Assembly: GCA_046350655.1 (NCBI GenBank)
Contig: JAXMAB010000007.1
Span: 248,001-312,000 of the forward strand
Direction: 5' to 3'
DNA: 64,000 bases
Source of the DNA: JAEUHO01 sp046350655
GTDB taxonomy: Bacteria > Planctomycetota > PLA2 > JAEUHO01
The notes under the pieces are model-generated. The model searched no databases. It had not been told where the DNA came from and worked only from the letters and a program-made list of their open reading frames with translations. Below, piece after piece: positions 55,334 through 63,962 of this stretch (positions are counted from its first letter, which is position 1; each line of letters starts with the position of its first letter). A program made the position numbers and the translations under genes.

Positions 55334-58300
55334 TCACTTCGCGGGCTCGAAGCCCCAGTCGAGCGTCTCGCTGAACAGCTTGCCGTCGCGCTCGACCTTC
55401 ACGGTGCCCGAGACGGCGACGTCCTGGCTGACCCAGCGGGTCTCGGTCACGCCGCGACGGTTCTTCAGCGTCACGACGAGGCAGGCGACCTCCTTGCCGT
55501 TCGGGGCCTTCACCGTCTCGCGGCGGTCGTCGCCGTCGCGCTCGGCGCGGAAGGTCAGCTCGCGCGACCGCGGCTCGCGGCGCCGCGAGCGGAAGTCCGC
55601 GCCCTCGACGGCCGTCGTGAGTTCGACGTCGGTGTCCGTGACGTCGGTCACCGTGACCGTCATGACGCGGGCCTCGCCGCCGCCGCCGGGGCCGCCGAGG
55701 AGGCGGACCTTCACCCACTCCCCGACCTTGGCGTCGTAGAGCGGGCTGACGAACTCGTCGGGCTTCGGCGCGGCGGGCGCGTCGGCGGCCTTCGGAGCCT
55801 CCACGGCCTTCGGGGCGTCCGCGGGCTTCGGGGCCTCGGCCGGCTTCGGGGCGTCCGCCGGCTTCGTGGCGTCGGCGGGCTTCGTCGCCTCGGCGGGCTT
55901 CGTCGCCTCGGCGGGCTTCGGAGCGTCCGCAGGCTTCGGGGCCTCCACGGGCTTCGGGGCGTCCACGGGCTTCGGGGCGTCGGCCGGCTTCGTCGCCTCG
56001 GCCGGCTTCGGGGCGTCGGCGGGCTTCGACGCGTCCACACGGGGCGCGTCGGCGGGCTTCTCGGCGGGCGCCTCCGCCGGCTTCGCGGCCGGCTTCGCGG
56101 CGGCGAGGTCCGACAGGACGGTCTCGATGGCCTTCGTGAGCTGCGGGTCGCGGCCGAGCCGGCGGTCCTCCGGCGTCTCCTGCACGAGCACGTCCGGCTT
56201 CACGCCGAGGTTCTCGAGGTTCTCGCCGTTGAGGCCGTACCAGCCCACGCGCGGGATGCGGAAGCGGCTGCCGTCCGACAGGGTGATGTCGTTCGTGCCG
56301 ATGACGCCGCCCGCCGTCGGGACGCCGACGATCTTGCCGAGCTTGAGCTCGCGGAAGCCGTAGGGGAACACCTCGGCGTCGCTGAACGAGCGCTCGTTGA
56401 TGAGCAGGACGACCGGCTTGCCCCAGTGGAGCTGCGGCTGGAGCTGGCGCTCCATCCCGCGGGGCTGGAAGGCGATGAACGGCTTCGCGGAGAGCGCCTG
56501 CAGCAGCTGCTGGTGGATGTTGCCGCCGCCGTTGTTGCGGACGTCGAGCACCAGCGCCTTCACCTTGCGGTTGCGGGCGATCTCGGCCAGCTGGGCGTTG
56601 AACTTCGCGAGGCTCGGCTGGTCCATCTGGGGGACGTGGATGTAGGCGAGCTCGCCCTTCGACGCCTCCTCGACGGTCTTGCGGCACTTGTCGACCCACA
56701 GCGCGTACCGCAGGCCGTTCAGCGCGCCCATGGGGACGGCCTTGACCTTCACGGTGCGCTCGCCCGACCCGTCGCCCTTGGCGAACGCGAGGGCGATCTC
56801 CTTGCCGGCCGTCGCCGCCAGCACCTTGTCGAGGTCGGTCTTGTCGCGCAGGTTCGTCCCGGCGACCGCCTTCACGACGTCGCCGACGCGCAGGCCGGCC
56901 TCGTCGGCGGGGCCCTTCGGCTGCACGAACGTGATCTTGCGCCCGCCGTCGGTCTCGGTCGTGGGCGACAGCTCGAGGCCGAGGAAGCCGGTGGAGGGCC
57001 CGCGCGGCCCCGCGTCCTCCTCGTCGTCGCGACCGCCGTAGATGCCGAGGTGGCTCGCGTTGAGCTCGCCGAGCATCTGCGAGACGACGTTGTAGAACTC
57101 GTCCTTGATCTCGGCGTCCATGGCGAGGGGACGGTACTTCTCGCGCAGCGCGTCCCACTTCACGCCGTGCATCTTGGCGTCGTAGAAGCCCGTCTTGAGC
57201 TTCTCCCAGCACTCGTCGAACAGGTCCGCGAACTCGCGGCGGCGGTCCACCGGCACGCGGCCGAGGAACGCGACGCGCTCGCCGACCTCGATCGACTGCG
57301 GGGCGCGCACGCGGAAGATGCCCTGCTCGCCGTCGCGCTCGGCGGTGAAGTAGACCCAGTCGCCGCGCGGGCTCCACGAGGCCGCGGAGCCGTCGCGGGA
57401 GATCTGGATGGCCGGGCCGCCCGAGGTCTTCACGGCCCAGATGCCGCCGGACTGGCCGCTGGCCTGGTCGACCTCCTCGTAGGCGATCATGGTGCCGTCG
57501 GGGCTGAACGACGGGACCTGGAAGAAGCCGGCGCCCGAGGTCACGCGCCGGGCCTGGCCGTCGTTGCCCGCGGCCGGGACCACGTAGATGGCCTGGGAGC
57601 CGCTGCGGCCCGAGTCGAACGCGATCCACTGGCCGTCGGCCGAGAAGCACGCGTCGTCGTCGTCCTTCGGGTCGCGGGTGACCTGCCGCTCCTCGCCCGA
57701 CTCGAGGTCGCGGATCATCAGGTCCTTGTTGCCGGTGCGCTGCGACGTGTAGACGATGCGGCGGCCGTCCGGCGCCCACGACGCGAAGGCCTCGTCGGCC
57801 TTGTCGTCGGTGACGGGCTTGCTCTCCTTGCTGCCGAGGTCGTAGACGTAGACGTCCTCGTTGCCGCGCGCGTCGGAGTGGTAGAGGATCTTGCGGCCGT
57901 CGGGGCTGAAGCGCGGCCAGTCGTCGGTCGCCGGGCCGCTGGTGACGCGCTCGGCGGTGCCGCCGCCGGCCGGCAGGACCCAGAGGTCGCCGCGGACCGC
58001 GACGGCGAGCATGGTGCCGTCCGGGCTGACGGAGACGTGCTCGGCCCCGTCGGTGACGGTGCGGACGTCGAAGCCGCTGTTGCGCACGTCGCTCTCGACG
58101 GTCACGGGGAGCGCGACCGGCTTCGCGTCGGCCGTGGTCAGGTCCACCGTGAAGAGCCGGCCGTCCTTCTCGAAGGCGAGGGTCTTGCGGTCCCAGCCGA
58201 GGGTCGCGCGGCGCGCGTTGTCGTCGGTCCAGCCGCTGACGGGCTTCTCCTCGCCGCCGGCGAGGGGGAGGGCGACGACGTTGTAGACGCCCTTGACCTC

Positions 58301-58993
58301 GGCGAGGCACCACACGGTGGCGCCGTCGGCCGAGACGGACGGGTTCATCTCGTTCCACGGCGTCTCGGTGAGGCGGCGCGGCAGGGCGCCCGTGACGTCG
58401 GTGACGTACAGGTCGTAGTTCGCGGAGCCGCGGTAGTCGTCCTGGAAGATCGTGTTGAAGCCGCGGGCGTAGACGATGGTCTTGCCGTCCGGGGCGTAGG
58501 AGGCGTCGCGGCCGCCGTCGTGGGTGATGCGCCGGGGGGTGCCGCCCTCCACGTCCACCTCGTAGACGTCGAGGCCGTACTCGCTGGGGTCGCGGCTGGC
58601 GGAGAGGAGGAGGCGCTTGCCGTCGGGCGACCAGTCCGTGGCGATCTCGACGCCGCTGTGGAACGTCACCTGGCGGGGCTCGCCGCCGTCGATGGACATG
58701 ACGTAGACGTCGTAGGCGCCGCTGCGCTTCGACGAGAACGCGATCCACTTGCCGTCGGGGCTGACGCGGGGCTTCGTGTCCTGCGCCTCGTGGATCGTGA
58801 GCCGGGTGGCGGCCCCGCCGGCCGTCGGGGCGCGCCAGATGTCGCCGCGCCACGCGAACACGACGGTCTTGCCGTCGGGCGTGAGGGTGGGGAAGCGCAG
58901 GCCGCGGGTCGGCTTGCCGTCGGCGGCGAGCGCCGGCGTCGCGAGCGCGGCCAGGACGGCGGCCGCGGCGACGAGACGGGAGATCAGTCGCAT
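55334..58993 (-). CDS. Exported tricorn-type protease (TolB/WD-like propeller, PDZ, S41)
   Basis: A 1219-residue protease. The ATG at 58993 is chosen for the signal peptide (L-V-A-A-A-A-V-L-A-A-L-A-T-P-A-L-A-A-D) and the GAGGA 4 nt upstream. Residues ~30-590 are propeller blades with the repeated S-P-D-G-K/T motif. Residues ~640-700 match the tricorn C1 helical domain. A PDZ domain (G-F-L-G-L-E-L ... G-P-A-D-E-A-G-L-R-V-G-D) lies near 735-820. The S41 serine-protease domain (~830-960) contains L-V-L-D-V-R-N-N-G-G-G-N and the nucleophile region S-F-S-D-A-E at 869-874. An unusual Ala/Pro/Lys linker at about 964-1081 (units like K-P-A-E-A-T) then connects to an extra C-terminal beta domain absent from classical tricorn. 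Likely periplasmic peptide degradation. Confidence 0.9.
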   Translation of the reverse strand: MRLISRLVAAAAVLAALATPALAADGKPTRGLRFPTLTPDGKTVVFAWRGDIWRAPTAGGAATRLTIHEAQDTKPRVSPDGKWIAFSSKRSGAYDVYVMSIDGGEPRQVTFHSGVEIATDWSPDGKRLLLSASRDPSEYGLDVYEVDVEGGTPRRITHDGGRDASYAPDGKTIVYARGFNTIFQDDYRGSANYDLYVTDVTGALPRRLTETPWNEMNPSVSADGATVWCLAEVKGVYNVVALPLAGGEEKPVSGWTDDNARRATLGWDRKTLAFEKDGRLFTVDLTTADAKPVALPVTVESDVRNSGFDVRTVTDGAEHVSVSPDGTMLAVAVRGDLWVLPAGGGTAERVTSGPATDDWPRFSPDGRKILYHSDARGNEDVYVYDLGSKESKPVTDDKADEAFASWAPDGRRIVYTSQRTGNKDLMIRDLESGEERQVTRDPKDDDDACFSADGQWIAFDSGRSGSQAIYVVPAAGNDGQARRVTSGAGFFQVPSFSPDGTMIAYEEVDQASGQSGGIWAVKTSGGPAIQISRDGSAASWSPRGDWVYFTAERDGEQGIFRVRAPQSIEVGERVAFLGRVPVDRRREFADLFDECWEKLKTGFYDAKMHGVKWDALREKYRPLAMDAEIKDEFYNVVSQMLGELNASHLGIYGGRDDEEDAGPRGPSTGFLGLELSPTTETDGGRKITFVQPKGPADEAGLRVGDVVKAVAGTNLRDKTDLDKVLAATAGKEIALAFAKGDGSGERTVKVKAVPMGALNGLRYALWVDKCRKTVEEASKGELAYIHVPQMDQPSLAKFNAQLAEIARNRKVKALVLDVRNNGGGNIHQQLLQALSAKPFIAFQPRGMERQLQPQLHWGKPVVLLINERSFSDAEVFPYGFRELKLGKIVGVPTAGGVIGTNDITLSDGSRFRIPRVGWYGLNGENLENLGVKPDVLVQETPEDRRLGRDPQLTKAIETVLSDLAAAKPAAKPAEAPAEKPADAPRVDASKPADAPKPAEATKPADAPKPVDAPKPVEAPKPADAPKPAEATKPAEATKPADATKPADAPKPAEAPKPADAPKAVEAPKAADAPAAPKPDEFVSPLYDAKVGEWVKVRLLGGPGGGGEARVMTVTVTDVTDTDVELTTAVEGADFRSRRREPRSRELTFRAERDGDDRRETVKAPNGKEVACLVVTLKNRRGVTETRWVSQDVAVSGTVKVERDGKLFSETLDWGFEPAK
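55751..56104 (-). repeat. 18-bp-unit Ala/Pro/Lys repeat in the tricorn gene
   Basis: About fifteen hexapeptide units (K-P-A-D-A-P, K-P-A-E-A-T, K-P-V-D-A-P and variants) in tandem. They form a flexible linker between the protease and the C-terminal domain. Copy number probably varies. Confidence 0.85.
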
Positions 58994-59209
58994 GAGTCCT
59001 CGGGATTCGCCCGCGAAGGCGGGACGGGAAGGGGGCCAAGGTAGCACGTCGCAGGAACCCCTTCGGGCCACGCCGCGACCGTCCGGGGGCCCGTTCCCTC
59101 CCTGTACCCCGCCCCCGTCCCCCTCCGTGGCCGGTTCCCTCGAGGCACCTTGCCGTGCCCACCCCGCGTCCGGGTCGGCTCACTCGGGGCCCCCCGCCCG
59201 CTCTCACCC

Positions 59210-59339
59210 CGCATCACTCCCGCGCCACGTCTCTGCAGTCGGCTGGCGCGGGGTACCTGCCTGACGACACGGCCCGCATCGCTCCCGCCCCACGTCTCTG
59301 CGGTCGGCTCGCGAGGGGTACCTGCCTGACGACACGGCC
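59210..59339. repeat. 65-bp tandem duplication
   Basis: Unit 1 is 59210-59274 and unit 2 is 59275-59339, directly adjacent and equal in length, with five mismatches. Both contain GGGGTACCTGCCTGACGACA. It is non-coding as far as I can see. Confidence 0.85.
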
Positions 59340-59450
59340 GCGATGGGGACGGGCCGCGGGAGCGGCGCCGAGCGAGGCTAGGGCTGCACCGCGTCCTGCG
59401 AGCGAGGCGCCCGAGGAGGAGGAGGCCCAGCAGGGCCGACGAACTCCGAG

Positions 59451-59495
59451 GGTGACGCCAGGTCCGGCGCGCTGCGCGCCGGGCCTCGCGTCACC
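59451..59495 (-). terminator. Long hairpin downstream of rho
   Basis: GGTGACGC (59451-59458) pairs with GCGTCACC (59488-59495), and the interior GGTCCGGCGCGC... pairs almost completely with ...CGCGCCGGGCC. It lies about 60 nt beyond the rho stop on the minus strand. No T-run, so it may be an RNA 3'-end stabiliser, a factor-dependent terminator, or part of a structured element. Confidence 0.45.
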
Positions 59496-59554
59496 GCGAA
59501 CCCCGGCACGCCCCCAGCGCGGCCGTCCATCCCTGCGCAGATCTCACCCAAACC

Positions 59555-61009
59555 CTAGTCGTCGGCCGTCGCCCGCGCCTTCGAGATGGACTTCAAGAAC
59601 TCGTCGTTGCTCGCCGTCTTCTCGATGCGCTCAACGAGGAGCTGAAGCGCCTCGACGGGGTGAACCTTGTTGAGGACGCGGCGGAGGACGTAGAGCTTCT
59701 CGAGGGTCGAGGGAGGAAGGAGCTTCTCTTCCTTGCGGGTGCCGGACTTGTTGACGTCGATGGCGGGCCAGATGCGCTGTTCGGCCGCGTTGCGGTCGAG
59801 GACGAGCTCCATGTTGCCCGTGCCCTTGAACTCCTCGAAGATCAGCTGGTCCATCTTGGACCCGGTGTCGATCAGCGCGGTCGCGATGATCGTCAGGGAG
59901 CCGCCGTGCTCGACGTTGCGGGCGCCGGCGAAGAACGCCTTCGGGCGCTCGAGGCTGCGCGAGTCCATGCCGCCGGACAGCGTGCGGCCGCCGCCGCGCT
60001 GCAGCAGGTTGTAGGCGCGGCCGAGGCGCGTCAGCGAGTCCATCAGGATCACGACGTCGTGGCCCGTCTCGACGAGCCGCTTCGCCTTCTTGAGGACGAC
60101 CTCGGTCAGGCGCGCGTGGCTCTCGGGCGGCCGGTCGTTCGTCGAGACCGCGACCTCGCCGGAGACGGCGCGGGTCATGGCCGTGGCCTCCTCGGGCCGC
60201 TCGTCCACGAGCAGCACGAGCAGGTAGACGTCCGGGTGGTTCCGCATGATCGCCTGGGCGATCTTCTGCAGGATGATCGTCTTGCCCGCGCGCGGGGGCG
60301 ACGTGATCAGCGAGCGCTGCCCGAAGCCGATCGGGCACATCAGGTCGATGATGCGCGCCGTCGTGTCGTTCGCCCCGCCGGTCAGGTCGATCTTGCGGTC
60401 CGGGTCGACAACGGTGAGCGTGTCCCACGCGCCGGCGGTCCGGTACAGGTGCGGCGCGATGCCGCCGAGCGACCGCACGGACAGGAGCTGCGGGTTCTGG
60501 CCCGGGCGCTTGGGCGGCCCGATCTCGCCGTCCACGATCACGCCGTCGCGCATCCCGTACAGCCGGACGAGCTGCACCGGCACGTACGCGTCGTCGGGCG
60601 TCGGGTAGTAGCCGTTCCCGGGGTTGCGCAGGAAGCCGTGGCCCTCGCGCATCAGCTCGAGCACCGGCAGCTTGTAGAGCTCGGCGGTCGTCGGCTTGAC
60701 GAACGGCGTCTCCGGGACCGGCGGCGTCTCCTCGGGCGCGCGCGGCGGCGCGCCCCACGGCGGAGCCGCGTTCGGGTCGCCGTCGAACGACGGCGCCGGG
60801 CCGAAGCCGTCGGCCTCCATGGGCGGGCCGCCGTAGCCGTTCCCGCCGCCGCCGCCGCCGCCGCCGTACCCACCGCCCCCGCCGCCGCCCCCGAAGCCGC
60901 GGCCGCGATTGCGCCCGCCGCGACGGCGACGACGCCGGCCGCGCCCGCCTCCTCCACCGCCACCGCCGCCCCCCATGGGCATGGACGAGCCACCGGGCAT
61001 GTCGTTCAT
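59555..61009 (-). CDS. rho: Transcription termination factor Rho
   Basis: Hexameric RNA helicase/ATPase that ends transcription. With the ATG at 61009 (AGG 7 nt upstream) it has 484 residues. Residues 1-105 are a low-complexity Gly/Arg-rich insert-type N-terminus with runs of G and R-R-R-R-R-R. Residues 108-185 form the primary RNA-binding domain (E-G-H-G-F-L-R at 122-128). Walker A P-P-R-A-G-K-T is at 238-244, and D-E-R-P-E-E, the Q-loop I-L-M-D-S-L-T-R-L-G-R-A-Y-N and G-G-M-D-S-R-S-L follow. All catalytic parts are intact. The same frame stays open to 61363, but the upstream part is Arg-rich shadow-like sequence. A candidate promoter about 505 nt upstream implies a long leader, in keeping with Rho autoregulation elsewhere. 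Confidence 0.95.
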   Translation of the reverse strand: MNDMPGGSSMPMGGGGGGGGGGRGRRRRRRGGRNRGRGFGGGGGGGGYGGGGGGGGNGYGGPPMEADGFGPAPSFDGDPNAAPPWGAPPRAPEETPPVPETPFVKPTTAELYKLPVLELMREGHGFLRNPGNGYYPTPDDAYVPVQLVRLYGMRDGVIVDGEIGPPKRPGQNPQLLSVRSLGGIAPHLYRTAGAWDTLTVVDPDRKIDLTGGANDTTARIIDLMCPIGFGQRSLITSPPRAGKTIILQKIAQAIMRNHPDVYLLVLLVDERPEEATAMTRAVSGEVAVSTNDRPPESHARLTEVVLKKAKRLVETGHDVVILMDSLTRLGRAYNLLQRGGGRTLSGGMDSRSLERPKAFFAGARNVEHGGSLTIIATALIDTGSKMDQLIFEEFKGTGNMELVLDRNAAEQRIWPAIDVNKSGTRKEEKLLPPSTLEKLYVLRRVLNKVHPVEALQLLVERIEKTASNDEFLKSISKARATADD

Positions 61010-61515
61010 CGGAAACCTGCTCCCAAGGCCCTTCAGCGGGCCCAGACCCTCCGCGGAGGAACCGCCGGGACGGGCACGGACGGAACGCCGTCGCGCGCGA
61101 ACGCCACCAGGGCCCCGGATCCGGGGGGGTCGAACATCACGGCGAGATGGAGGGTTCCGCGTCGGACCGTTCGGCCCGGACTGCCGGTGACCACGCCATC
61201 CCGGCGGACGCGGGCCCACGCGAGCCCGTCCGAAACGGGCGACACCGCGCTGGTACCCCCCGGGTCGAGCACTCCGCTCCCCGATGGCTCGCCCCCCGGC
61301 CCTGCGAGCTCTCAACGAGCCCTCACGCCAGGAAACCGGCGCATCGCGGGGCCGACGGACCAACCGTCGCCCACGTCGAGCGCCACCACCGGATCATCGC
61401 CGGAGCCGCACCGAACGGGTCGGACCCCGCGCCGTCCCGGGAACCCTGCGCTGCGCGATCGCGAGCGTCGGAGCGTCCCGGACGGGCTACGGAGCCTCTT
61501 CGTCCACCGGGGGAA

Positions 61516-61543
61516 AGCCTAGCCGCTCCCGCGGGTGACGCAA
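61516..61543 (-). promoter_or_regulatory. Candidate promoter of rho with long leader
   Basis: Minus-strand TTGCGT (61543-61538), 16-nt spacer, TAGGCT (61521-61516). It is the only box pair with the 16-nt spacing seen on this strand between tig and rho; it would give an untranslated leader of about 500 nt. Confidence 0.4.
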
Positions 61544-61569
61544 GGAACATTCGCCGCATCCCCACCCCC

Positions 61570-61607
61570 GGACCGCGAGGCCCGCCGGCCACCGGGCCTC
61601 GCGGTCC
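61570..61607. repeat. Palindromic form of the dispersed 15-mer
   Basis: GGACCGCGAGGCCCG (61570-61584), 8-nt loop, and its exact complement (61593-61607). A perfect 15-bp stem lies exactly between the divergent rho and tig promoters. Confidence 0.8.
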
Positions 61608-61648
61608 CCGCGCCCGACCCCGTCCTCGGGCCGACGGCGGGGCGGAAG

Positions 61649-61676
61649 TTGGTGCCCCCGCCGAACGGGATACCCT
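61649..61676 (+). promoter_or_regulatory. Promoter of tig-clpP
   Basis: TTGGTG (61649-61654), 16-nt spacer, TACCCT (61671-61676). Predicted leader about 40 nt with GGAG 8 nt before the tig ATG. Confidence 0.5.
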
Positions 61677-61723
61677 CGGCCCCCCACGCGTCGGCCCGTC
61701 GGCCCCGCGTCCCGGAGCGTCGC

Positions 61724-63070
61724 ATGGACTTTCGCGTCGAAGAGATCGCCCCCTGCCGCAAGAAGGTCACCGTCACGGTCCCGGCCGAGCGGGTGAAGTC
61801 GGAGTTCGACGCCCAGTTCGGGGAGATCAACGAGAAGATCTCCCTCCCCGGGTTCCGCCCGGGCAAGGCGCCGCGCAAGCTCCTCGAGTCGCGGTTCGGC
61901 CCCCACGTCCGCGACGAGGTGAAGGGTAAGCTCGTCGAGGCCGGCTTCAAGCAGGCCGTCGAGGAGAAGAAGGTGACGCCGCTCGGCCGGCCCACGCTCG
62001 CCGAGAACGAGGTCGTCGTGGACCCGGCGAAGGCGTTCGAGTTCGCCTTCGAGGTGACGACGCGGCCGGAGTTCGAGCTGCCGACGTGGAAGGGCCTCGA
62101 GGTCAAGGTGCCCCTCGTCGAGGTGACGGACGCCGACGTCGAGAGCGGCATCGAGACGCTGCGGATGCAGCAGGGCACGCTCGAGGCGACCACGGAGCCC
62201 CTCGTGCTCGGCGACGTCGCGCTGGTGGACTGGCAGGTGCTGGTGGACGGCGTCGAGGCGCACCGCGAGGAGGGGGCGTACTACCGCCTCGGCCGCGGCG
62301 TGCTCGAGGGCGTGCTCCTCGAGGGCGCCGACGCGGCGCTCGCGGGCGGCAAGGCGGGCACGACGGTCACGGTCCGCGGCCGCGCGGCCCCGGACGACCC
62401 GCGCGCCGCGCTGGCGGGCAAGGAGTTCGACGTCCGCCTCGAGGTGAAGGACGCCAAGCGGTTCGTCCCGGCCCCGCTCGACGAGGCGTTCCTCAAGCGC
62501 CACGACTTCGACGACGTGGACGAGCTGCGCCGCGACGTGCGCCGCCGCATCCTCCGCGCGAAGGAGCGCGAGCGCGACCGCGTGGCCGAGGAGCGCCTGA
62601 CGGACGGGCTCGTGGGCCAGGTCTCGATCACGCTGCCGGCGGAGCTGGTGGACGGCGCGGTCGGCGGCTGGGCCGAGCGCAAGCGGATCGAGGCGCAGCA
62701 GGCCGGGACGCCCGAGGAGCAGCTGACGGCCGAGCTGGCCGCCGACGAGGCGAAGGTGCGGGCGCAGGTCGAGACCGACCTCCGGCGGCACTTCGTGCTC
62801 GACCGCATCGCCGAGGCCGAGGGGCTGTCGGTGAGCGAGCAGGAGCTGGTCGGCGCCGTCGAGCAGATGGCGCGCGAGTCCGGCCGCTCGGCGGGCGAGG
62901 TCGTGCAGCACTTCCAGGAGGACCCGGCCCGGCTGTCCGAGCTGAAGACCCACCTGCTGCACGGCAAGGCGCGCGAGGCCCTGCGCCGCGCGGCCACGCT
63001 CGTCGAGGAGGCGGCCCCCGCCCCGGCGGCGGCGCCGGCGGCCAAGGCGGCCCCCAAGAAGGGCAAGTAG
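61724..63070 (+). CDS. tig: Trigger factor (ribosome-associated chaperone)
   Basis: A 448-residue chaperone that binds nascent chains at the ribosomal exit tunnel. The N-terminal domain carries the ribosome-docking signature G-F-R-P-G-K-A-P at 43-50. The FKBP-type PPIase domain spans about 155-245 (G-D-V-A-L-V-D-W-Q-V ... Y-Y-R-L-G-R-G-V-L-E-G). The long helical C-terminal domain (~255-430) ends in an Ala/Pro/Lys tail. The ATG at 61724 is set by the family start M-D-F-R-V-E-E and a GGAG 8 nt upstream; the frame is open to 61535. clpP follows after 29 nt, the widespread tig-clpP arrangement, so folding and degradation are co-expressed. Confidence 0.96.
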   Translation: MDFRVEEIAPCRKKVTVTVPAERVKSEFDAQFGEINEKISLPGFRPGKAPRKLLESRFGPHVRDEVKGKLVEAGFKQAVEEKKVTPLGRPTLAENEVVVDPAKAFEFAFEVTTRPEFELPTWKGLEVKVPLVEVTDADVESGIETLRMQQGTLEATTEPLVLGDVALVDWQVLVDGVEAHREEGAYYRLGRGVLEGVLLEGADAALAGGKAGTTVTVRGRAAPDDPRAALAGKEFDVRLEVKDAKRFVPAPLDEAFLKRHDFDDVDELRRDVRRRILRAKERERDRVAEERLTDGLVGQVSITLPAELVDGAVGGWAERKRIEAQQAGTPEEQLTAELAADEAKVRAQVETDLRRHFVLDRIAEAEGLSVSEQELVGAVEQMARESGRSAGEVVQHFQEDPARLSELKTHLLHGKAREALRRAATLVEEAAPAPAAAPAAKAAPKKGK

Positions 63071-63099
63071 AGTCCGGTCCCCGGCCACGGAGCCACGCC

Positions 63100-63855
63100 A
63101 TGGACGCCTCGACCTTCACGCCCCCCGCGGGCTTCTCCTCCCAGCCCTCCGCCGGCGAGCCCCGCACCGCGGGCGACCTGTCGGTGCCGAGCCGCGAGCT
63201 CGAGGGCGCGGCGCGCGCGGAGTACTACATCCCCGTCGTCGTCGAGCGCACGGGCCGCGGCGAGCGGTCGTGGGACATCTACAGCCGGCTCCTCGAGGAC
63301 CGGATCATCTTCATCGGCTCGCCCATCGGCGACGGGCTGGCGAACGCGGTCATCGCGCAGCTGCTGTACCTGCAGAAGGCCGACAAGGCGCGCGACATCC
63401 ACGTCTACGTGAACAGCCCGGGCGGCAGCGTCTCGGCGGGCCTCGCGATCTACGACACGATGCAGTACGTCTCGTGCCCCGTGGAGACCGTCTGCGTGGG
63501 GATGGCCGCGAGCATGGCGGCGATCCTGCTGTCGGCCGGCAGCCCGGGGAAGCGGTTCGCCCTCCCCCACGCGCGCATCATGATGCACCAGCCGTGGGGC
63601 GGGGTGCAGGGCACGGCGGCCGACGTCGCGATCGAGGCCGAAGAGATCCTCGAGATGAAGAACCAGCTGACGAAGATCGTCGCCAGGCACACCGGGCGCA
63701 CGATCGAGCAGGTGGACCGCGAGACGGACCGCAACAAGTACATGTCGGCGGCCCAGGCGCGCGAGTGGGGCGTGATCGACGAGGTCGTCGAGTCGCTGAA
63801 GCCCAAGGTCGCCCCGAAGCCGGGCGACGCGGACCGCCCGTCGATCCTGCGCTGA
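63100..63855 (+). CDS. clpP: ATP-dependent Clp protease proteolytic subunit
   Basis: A 251-residue serine peptidase that forms the ClpP barrel with a Clp ATPase. Catalytic Ser138 in G-M-A-A-S-M-A-A, His163 in M-M-H-Q-P and Asp210 in E-T-D-R-N-K-Y-M are all present, as are the V-N-S-P-G-G-S-V oxyanion/handle strand and the C-terminal G-V-I-D-E-V. The N-terminus is about 40 residues longer than the mature enzyme and rich in P, G and S; part may be a propeptide removed on maturation. The ATG at 63100 has GGAG 9 nt upstream. No clpX start is visible before the window ends, and a terminator-like hairpin follows at 63929, so clpX may not be in this operon. Confidence 0.96.
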   Translation: MDASTFTPPAGFSSQPSAGEPRTAGDLSVPSRELEGAARAEYYIPVVVERTGRGERSWDIYSRLLEDRIIFIGSPIGDGLANAVIAQLLYLQKADKARDIHVYVNSPGGSVSAGLAIYDTMQYVSCPVETVCVGMAASMAAILLSAGSPGKRFALPHARIMMHQPWGGVQGTAADVAIEAEEILEMKNQLTKIVARHTGRTIEQVDRETDRNKYMSAAQAREWGVIDEVVESLKPKVAPKPGDADRPSILR

Positions 63856-63928
63856 CCGGTGGAGGCGCTTCCGGCGCGGACCCGCGCGGTCCGGCGGCCG
63901 GCGCGACCCGCCCCGCCCGCCGGCGGTC

Positions 63929-63962
63929 GGCCGCCCGCCGCCCCGTCGGGACGGGGCCGGGC
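63929..63962 (+). terminator. Hairpin downstream of clpP
   Basis: Inner stem CCCCGTC/GACGGGG with a 2-nt loop inside an outer CCGCCCG/CGGGCGG stem, 73 nt after the clpP stop. No T-run; terminator function is likely but not certain. Confidence 0.4.

Larger units (their letters stand above)
58994..59554. other. 561-nt intergenic region downstream of rho and upstream of the tricorn gene
   Basis: No convincing gene on either strand. It contains the upstream region of the tricorn gene (a TACCTT box at 59038-59043 on the minus strand, without a clear -35), a 65-bp tandem duplication, two GAGCGAGGC words (near 59370 and 59401) and a long hairpin. An uncharacterised structured RNA cannot be excluded. 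Confidence 0.5.
61010..61723. other. Divergent rho-tig intergenic region, 714 nt
   Basis: No supported gene. The rho-proximal ~500 nt would be the rho leader if the promoter at 61516 is real. A small minus-strand frame (61033-61272) exists but has no ribosome site or family signal. The tig-proximal part holds the palindromic repeat and both promoters. Confidence 0.5.

Noticed and set aside
61033..61272. Small minus-strand frame of 79 codons in the rho leader
   Set aside because: No ribosome binding site, no family resemblance, and composition close to random GC-rich sequence; a leader peptide cannot be excluded but is not supported.
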